NCBI RefSeq assembly: GCF_032062135.1
Contig: NC_092859.1
Coordinates: forward strand, 84,357,433 to 84,421,432
Reading direction: 5' to 3'
DNA from: Pyxicephalus adspersus
Lineage: Eukaryota > Chordata > Amphibia > Anura > Pyxicephalidae
Length of the DNA stretch: 64,000 nucleotides
Below are positions 56,653 through 64,000 of the stretch, one piece after another. A model generated the notes under the pieces. It was not told the DNA's origin. It was given only the letters and a program-made list of their open reading frames with translations, and did no database searches. Position 1 is the stretch's first letter. Each line of letters begins with the position of its first letter. A program made the translations under genes and the position numbers.

Positions 56653-58904
56653 TATGTGTGTTGGAGTGCCAAAAAAATAATAAAAGCACATAACAACTCA
56701 TGTAATTTGCGTTGTGTAATGCAGCCAAACTCTAGTTGAACCGTTGTGTTTAGTTTTGAATAGAGCAAGAAAGGTTTATTGTTATCTGAGCTCCAAATAA
56801 AAAGTTTAACCCTCATGGGAAATGTTTTGAAGACACAGACATTAAAAAAAACACTTATTTAGTAAAAGAAGAAAAGTTTTTATTGCTATCTGTGTCTTCC
56901 TGGCCAATAAGTCAAAGCAAATTGTTCCTGTAGATTTACTGGCAGAAACAGAAACCTGACAAATAATAACTTTTACCAAAAATTTGGATGGACTCAGGCT
57001 TTAAGTTTTGGTTCTAAACGCCTCTCTTTTGCTGAGGATAATTGTCGGTAGAGTGGGTCATACAATGATTTTTGGATTGCATATTTTACCAACAGTACCA
57101 GTTTCCTTCATTGCAGAGAAATTCTAACATTCCTGGTAATAAACTTTTTTTTATTTATTTTTTTGCTGATCCATTAGGTTTAATTACTAAAAGAGTTCTA
57201 GCTGTTCTTCAAGCCTAATCGAGGTAAAGCTCTGCTGACTACAGCTGTCCAATCATGAAGCAATTTTTTTTTTACATTTCCTTGCATGTGATTGGGTATT
57301 CTTTGTAAAGTGAAATGTCACCACAATATCTAAGCTTAGTGAATTATACATCAGGTGACTGTTGATGGAAACAAACTTTTATGATCATTTCCAGTGACAG
57401 ATGAACAAACGGGCACCGTACACAAGACAATTCTGTTCCATGAGGAGGGGAGAGGGGAGGACAAGTGAGTGGGCAGTGGTCAGTCCTGATTGGCCGTTCA
57501 TCAATTTGCTATGGCAGACTGATGAAGAAATCCAAGGGACTGCTGTACACATATCAGATTTTCACCCAAGGCAAGCACGACCATTAGTCTTGGGCAAGAA
57601 TCATCTGACATGTATACGTAGCCTAAACATTTGTAGTAAATCACCCTCAATGTCTTTAGTGTCTTCTGTAAAATGTAAAAAGGAAATAGTGTAGTCTGTT
57701 TGATGATCCTAATATTAATAAAATATATACAAATTACTAACAGGAACTGACTGACTGTTTAAAGAATAACTGCATGCCAATGGTGAGGATTTCCCCAAAA
57801 GAGCAAACAGAGTTCAAGGATTCAGAGTCCCTATTAGCATTTGCAAGGATTCCTGAGAAAAACAGTTGAAACTTGGCCAAGAAATGTTGTGCAGTCTCTC
57901 CACTATGTGCTTAGACCCAAAAGTATCTCAGAAAGCAGAGACTTAACAAATATGTGAAGGCCATCGTGTGTAAACTGTCCTGACTTTCACATAAAAAACA
58001 TAATCCAGCACAATGGTATCTCCCCTGAAACAGCCCTGCTTGACAGAATGAGGCACTGAGGTTGATTTACTAAAGAAGTTTGGGTTGTTCACTTTGCAAA
58101 GGGAAATAACATTTTGCCAGGGATAATACATTTAGTTTGATGAATGAGATGCTGATATTTAGTCTTCCAATCAAGTGCAAGCAAAAACCATTTGTAATAT
58201 TACATTTCCTTTCACGTGATTGGGTATTTCACTAATCTAGGTGATTTATTACTTGCAGAGTGATCATTTACTTTGCTTTGTGAACAGAAAATATTCCTTT
58301 AGTTAATGAACCCCAATGTCTTGTGTTCTAGATTTGGTAAACTGTCTAAACTTGGAAATTGTGCCTCATGTTCAGTAACCATTTCTACTGTGATGTTCAG
58401 TGTCAGAATACAAACCTTACTGAACCAACAAGACAGAAAAGTAAATATCACTTTTGCTTTTCGAAAGTTGTCAGTTGTAGCCCACTCATTGTTCTCAGCA
58501 TGTTCTATTGCATACATTTTTTTATAATGTATCAAACCTATAATGTGAAATCTGATTCAGACTGTGCTGTGCTCTGTACTTTGTTCTTTTCTGTCTCAAA
58601 ATGTAATATATTTTACCAATAGTTTACCAGTTTACCAATACTTTTATGTGGTAGTTGCATTATTTTCAATTTCTAGACTTTTTTACTTCCTCTGGAACAG
58701 CATCTCACACTAGGATGCTGTTGTGATTTGGACATCTAAACTTTTCTTTTCCTTTACCTCTTTTACATAGTGGAGAATTGCCTTTTGTTTTAAAGAAGAT
58801 AGCTTCGAAGGAAGATCAGATTTTTTGGGGGAGGTCACTAGGGTCAGTTTGGTGCATAGGAAGTTACAAGGACATAGGATTTCTGATAAAGGCAATAGAT
58901 ACAA
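56653..58904. other. Intergenic, one dispersed repeat
   Basis: Unassigned sequence apart from the repeat at 57385-57625. No gene is recognised. Confidence 0.5.
57385..57625. repeat. Dispersed repeat, copy 3
   Basis: Carries ATGAACAAACGGGC, GAGGGGAGAGGGGAGGAC, CCTGATTGGCCGTTCATC and an AATCATCTGACATGTATACG end, in the same order as the copies at 48835 and 51985. Confidence 0.6.
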
Positions 58905-60280
58905 GGGGGTGCAGAGAAGTTCCTGGCTTTAGCCAGAATGAAGAGAGCCAGAGTTAAACACATTTATTTAACATATTCCCCCCTGAGACTGATGCACTTG
59001 GTACAGCGTAGTTGCAGCTTTTCTAGAGAGTTCAAATAAAAGTGTCAACCTTTGGTTGGGCTGCAATTCAGCTCTTGGCAGCATCTTTGACGTCAGAAAT
59101 GTCCTCAAAATGTTGCCCCTTCAGGTGTTTCTTCAAATTTGGGAACAGATAATAGTCCGAAGGGGCCAGGTCAGGTGGGTAGGGGTGATGGTGGACCAAT
59201 TGGAAACCCAGGGTGTTCAATTTGGCAGCCACAACATTGGACGTGTGCGCAGGTGCATTGTCCTGCAAAAAAAGGATCCCTTTGGTCAACTTTCCACAGT
59301 GTATCGTCTTAATTGCCCCTTTCAGCTGGTTTAGGAGGTTAGCATAATACTGTCTGGTGATACTAGAGCCCTAAGGTAGGTAGTCCACCAACAGAATACC
59401 GTCTTTGTCCCAGAAAATGGAGGCCATGACCTTTTTGGCTGATTTCTGGGTTCGGAACTTCTTTGGCCGTGGGGACCTGCTGTGGCACCATTTCTTTGAC
59501 TGTTCCTTGGTTCAGGATCATATATGTGGAGCCAGGTTTCATGCTTAGTCACTAACCTAGCCAAAAAGTTTTGTGCAGCTTCAAAATGGGCCAAAACGGC
59601 TTTGGATGCTTCAACTCGTTCCTTCTTCTGATCACTGTTCAAACATTTTATCACCCACCACACTGAAAGCTTGCGCATGTCCAGGATAGTGGTGCTAACA
59701 AACCCAACACGCTCCTGTGAGATTTCATATATCTGGGCTATTTTCTTTGCGGGTATTCGCCCGTCCTCAATAATCACCTCATGGACAGCATCGCAGGTTG
59801 CCGGGTCAGTTGAGGTTGGGGCATATGATAGCCTAATATCTTAGTATGTAACTGTGCAAATATCAGGTCTTTGACATTCTTAAAAATTCTTCTTTTTTTC
59901 TTTTAGTGAGAAGCTGTGATGGCAAAGGGCATAACTAAGTTTCACGTCATTGGAATTATGGGCCGTCATGAAGTTTTTGTTTCTCCAGGGAAAGGAAGGA
60001 CACTTCTCCCCCAGTGTTTGTGACATCTCAGTGTGAATGTCCTTTGCTGAGTTTCCCTGGAGAAACAAAAACTTCACGATGGCCTGTAACTCCAACGAAA
60101 TAAAACTTGCTTGTGCCTCTGCCATCACAGCTTCTTACTAAAAGAAAAAACGGTTTTAAGAATCGCAAAGACCTGATATTTGCACAGTTACATACTAAGA
60201 TATTAGGCTGTCATATGCCCCACACTCATTTTTCTATATTACCTGGAAGGGGGCAAAGCCAGGAACTTCTCAGCACCCCT
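58905..60280 (-). mobile_element. mariner transposon, inactive, with internal inverted duplication
   Basis: Inverted ends are GGGGTGCAGAGAAGTTCCTGG (58906 onward) and the complement of CCAGGAACTTCTCAGCACCCC (to 60280). Transposase reads on the minus strand: N-terminus MAEAQASFISLELQAIVKF from 60125, then DPATCDAVHEVIIEDGRIP and MRKLSVWW from about 59820 to 59660, then LQDNAPAHTS and PSDYYLFPNLKKHLKG from 59289 to 59068. The second and third catalytic Asp are present with D34D spacing. The first is replaced by His (KHETW). Frameshifts also separate the blocks, and the piece between the N-terminal and middle blocks is replaced by an inverted copy of the 5' region. Confidence 0.9.
59816..60221. 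repeat. Inverted duplication inside the mariner element
   Basis: Arms of roughly 170-178 bp (59816-59993 and about 60052-60221) are reverse complements with a spacer of about 57 bp. Paired landmarks are GGGGCATATGATAGCC / GGCTGTCATATGCCCC and GTTTCTCCAGGGAAA / TTTCCCTGGAGAAAC. The outer arm contains the element's 5' UTR and transposase start. Confidence 0.9.
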
Positions 60281-63200
60281 CCTCCTGAGTTTACATACTT
60301 TAAGCATAACAAACTGAGTTGCTCTGAGTCAATAAAATGCAATATTGACATAAAAATTAACAAATTCAGCTGTCCTTTTAAGGATATTCCCCTGGAAGTC
60401 ACCCTTTGGAGATTTTCCAGGCACATCCAATTACATTTAAAAAACAGACCCAGAGCATCCTGGAGAGATTATAACTCACAGATGACTTGGGAACACTGTG
60501 AATCCCTAAGGAGGTGATCATTACGTGGACAAGGATATGTAAGGTCCTTGTCCTCAAAATCCCTACTAGGATAAATGGAATGGAAATGCTCTCATGCAAT
60601 AGGTATGAGCACATGTTTCTAAAGTACTTCAGTTCATGTTATCAGAATTCAGGTTTTACACCAGCCTTACATATTCCTGTCTCCTAAAATGACCACACAT
60701 AGTAAAAGTTATAAAATTTCCCTTTAGTTAATTTAAGGCGCTTCATAGGATAATGGTTACATAAAAATGGCAACAGACAGGAAAATTACCTATTTATAAA
60801 GATAGTAATTTACAATTCTCAACTGCTATATCATATGTAGCTACTTTTATCTAATGATAACATAAACAAATACACATCCCAGAAATAATCGGGTTTTGGG
60901 ACGCTAATCCACAACATTTGCTTTATTATGTCAATTGCTGCTTGCTTGTTGCATCACTTTTGTGACATGTGTTCCGGGTTCTTTATTCCTTTAGCAAGAA
61001 GGTCATGGAACCTTTTAGGACCCAATAACTTCTCAAATACACATAGTAATGTCTATTATAATCAAAATAGAATAATGTAATATTTAGAGATGAGCGCGGA
61101 GAAGATCAGGTGTTTGCGGCATCCACTATGTAATGTTAGCTTGTCATGCAAGTGACTGGAATTCCAACTTCAAGGGCAACACCTTCAGGTTATTTGCCTC
61201 ATACTGTATGGCAGGTAGGGACTTGTACTACTGAAACAAAACAGACTACTGGTGAGAGTTATTTATTATCTTCTTAAAAAAAAGAAAATAAGATTCACAT
61301 GCAATTTCAGAAAATTCCTGTTGCCTTGGTTTCATGAAAAAATATGTTAATAAAATCCCTTTTGAGTGGGTGCCAAACAACAGCCGATTAATGTATACAT
61401 CAAACGCATGTATATAAAAATAAAATCTGGGCAGATGTATCTGCAGGCTAATCCACACATTTTTATTGGACCCCATGTGGGTGGTAAATCTTGTGCCTCT
61501 GGTAATTGGCAGAAACAAACACTTATTGGGTAATTCACTCCCGTAGTAGCTCAGTGATGTACCTACACAATGCCAAGATTTTTACATAGACATTTACAAA
61601 TTGTTTCAAACTTTTATATAGGGCATTGGGTGGTAGTTAGCCAAAAAGCCAGACATGTTTGCTAAGCTACCATACTGGGTCCGTCCTTTACACTGATTGG
61701 GTTTTAGATTTTAATGCTGGTTTGGCAAAGTTTGGCAATATTGGTATCCTATAGAAATGATTGACATACCAGGCCTATTATTACTCTCTTCCAATAGACC
61801 CCTATGAACTTGGGCAGCACATTCCATTTGTGCAGCTGTCAATGGGCCCTGAGGCCTCAACTACTAGCTAAAGGTCAACTGTTACTTTCTGCTCCCTGCA
61901 AATGTGAGGGCGCTGTTATTTTTTTTTTATTGTTTTTGCACAGACAATCCTTAAAGCATGCCTAGGAACAAGCTAAATTCTTCATTATGCCTCTAAATGT
62001 ACAACACTTCTTTGTGAATTTGTACATTAAAAAATTTAGTCTGGTCAATTTTTTTAAAGTGGTGAAAGGTTGGACCTCTTTAAGGTTTTTTTTGCTGTCC
62101 TGAGCAGGTGGTAAAAAAAAACAACATAGGTACACAAACAGAAACAAAAATATTAGTCAGACATTAGAGGATAGAGGTAAATGTTAGGGTACCATTATGT
62201 TGCAAAGCCTACAATGATTCTAATGTTAATTTTAGACACGCAGAGCCACAGCACCCCAACCAGGGGTGTAGTCATCAAAAAGAAGAGGGGCATGGTACTA
62301 TCCATGGCGAGCCCGTATACGCATCATTGTTATGTAAACGCCTTATTCTGAAAAAGTGAGGGCACGGCATGCCCAATCGTGCCCACACCACCACACACCT
62401 GACCCCAACTGTTTCAATTCAACCAAATAGGAATGGTTTGGAACCATTTTTTCCTAATTTTCCACAAGGTTATCTTTGTGTTGTAGTGAGGTTGTGGCAT
62501 GGTTCCTGGAAGCAACACGTTACTTCTGGCCTCATGGGTGCTTTCTTATCTTTTCTTTTCTGGAAGAATAACTACACTGCTACTACAAATGCAAGGGCAG
62601 CACAAGCAAATGCATTAACCACTGGTGAAAACTGAAACTTTTAGGTGCATAGCAGCAGTTTGCTGCACACCTGGGAGCAACTAACCTTACTGTTTTAGAC
62701 TGCTTGTCTGACGGAAGTCTAACCCTTTGTCAGGAAACCTGCAGCTACCTATGTCCCCTTCTGATAGCACTGTAGTTTTGCACGCCTTGCATGTGCTTCC
62801 ATGTGCAACCAGCAGGTGCCTTGCTGCAGAGTCCTGTGTTTGGCAACACCTGTGGCTTGGTATTAGTAGGCATATATATTCTGGTCACAAACCTCTTATT
62901 GCCTTAGTGTTGGATTCATGCACCTGAATCCTTGCTGATGCTCTGGTGACTTGCCCTCTAAAATTCTGTCCTAGCCCTGTTCCTGCTCCTGATATTCTTG
63001 TCCATTGTATATAGTTGTATATAGCTTATTTTTTCTGTGTGTTTCAGTGTGCTGCACAACGTTTGATATTCACCGTTGTTTGTTGTGCTGTGTATACATT
63101 CACTTACAATGAACATGCGTACTTATCCCTGCAAGCTATCCTTGATTTGTGGCTATTCAATGTATGCTGCCCTTGCTGCTCTCCCTCCTGTTCCTGCTGG

Positions 63201-64000
63201 AAGAAATCCTGACCCCCTCCTTACTCTATCCAAAATTAAAAAGAATGTCTTTCCATCCTGGCAAAGGTATGCACCAAAATTTGGTAAAATCCTTGCAATG
63301 TATGTAGATCACCCAAAGGGCATTGCTTGTCTCTCAACAAAAGTGACTTGCACGTTGAAGCATTAGGGTTTAGACTGTTCTCTCCAATCATCAGCCATCC
63401 AATCATGTATAAAGCCCCAGGGGTTGATTAACTTAAAAGTTCAGGGAAATGGTTTTGCTTTTACATGAACTTCATACGAAACACAAAAATGTGAAGCATT
63501 AAAATAGTAAATAATATTTAATCATATTGTTTTTATTTTATTTTATGGGTGTATCGTGGCAAGATTTTACCCATGTTGTCTTTAGCAAGCTTTTTACTTC
63601 AAATCAGACTGTGGTGACTAAAATAGCAGGCATACCTAGCAGCTAGTTTATACAATCATCAGGAATGTGTACTTCTGCATTGTTTCTTTCACCTTTGTAA
63701 CATACCTTTTTTTAAGAAAGGTCACTTTTCAGTGATCACTCTAGCGGGGAATGCGTGAAATGTTTAGGTCCCAGCAGGCACAATGATTGGTTCACTTATA
63801 AACTGCATGAGGAAAGAATTTTTATTATCCTTGGTATGCAAATATCAACACCTATCTTACCCCCTACCAGGACCAAATTACTGAAATAATTGGTTTTAAA
63901 GCCATAACAGCGTTCTTGTTGTAGTAAACAGGGTTTACTGCAAATATTTTTATAAATTCCTCTCTAACCTGTTTTTTCCACATCATTAATTATTTTTTAT
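60281..64000. other. Intergenic, no gene recognised
   Basis: Mostly AT-rich. At 62728-63060 a GC-richer segment starting TGTCAGGAAACC resembles an LTR in composition, but paired ends were not found. Frames of about 60-136 codons here show no recognisable domain. Confidence 0.45.

Noticed and set aside
60107..60517. 136-codon plus-strand frame
   Set aside because: It runs antisense through the mariner 5' end and terminal repeat into flanking DNA.

Overview
This window is vertebrate nuclear DNA with two spliced, convergent protein-coding genes set in repeat-rich intergenic and intronic sequence. The pair METAP2 (plus strand) and USP44 (minus strand), tail to tail, is the arrangement known on human chromosome 12. 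The repeat set points to an amphibian, most likely a frog, but this is an inference from repeat character, not a species identification. It comprises L2-type LINEs, a chromodomain-bearing Ty3/gypsy element, Tc1 and mariner transposons, short palindromic elements and long satellite arrays. No bacterial, viral or CRISPR content was found.

Layout. 1-3.26 kb: a degenerate ~59-bp minisatellite that repeatedly switches orientation. 3.3-13.3 kb: intergenic repeats, namely strong palindromes (3.4-3.57 kb), a long foldback element (5.2-6.0 kb), the 3' end of a Ty3/gypsy chromovirus with its LTR (7.2-8.28 kb) and a broken L2-like LINE (8.75-10.0 kb). 13.4-20.54 kb: METAP2 exons 1-10 on the plus strand, with foldback repeats in intron 3. 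20.54-23.97 kb: intergenic sequence and USP44 3' UTR, where the last METAP2 exon should lie but could not be found. 23.97-44.6 kb: USP44 on the minus strand, with five coding exons, a non-coding first exon and a GC-rich CCAAT-containing promoter. 44.7-64 kb: gene-poor sequence with a 22-bp minisatellite split by a hAT-like element, a (TCTA)n microsatellite, a Tc1 element carrying a nested palindromic MITE, and a dead mariner with an internal inverted duplication.

The two genes do not form a pathway. METAP2 removes initiator methionine co-translationally in the cytosol. USP44 is a nuclear deubiquitinase of the ZnF-UBP/USP class. Both reading frames join cleanly across all exon junctions found, and USP44 gives a complete 704-residue protein. 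METAP2 reads through 396 residues and then lacks about 80 C-terminal residues that include one metal ligand.

I did not find a convincing new biological system. The items most worth a second look are the missing METAP2 terminal exon, the orientation-switching minisatellite, the two strong palindromes at 3.4-3.57 kb and the inverted duplication inside the mariner.
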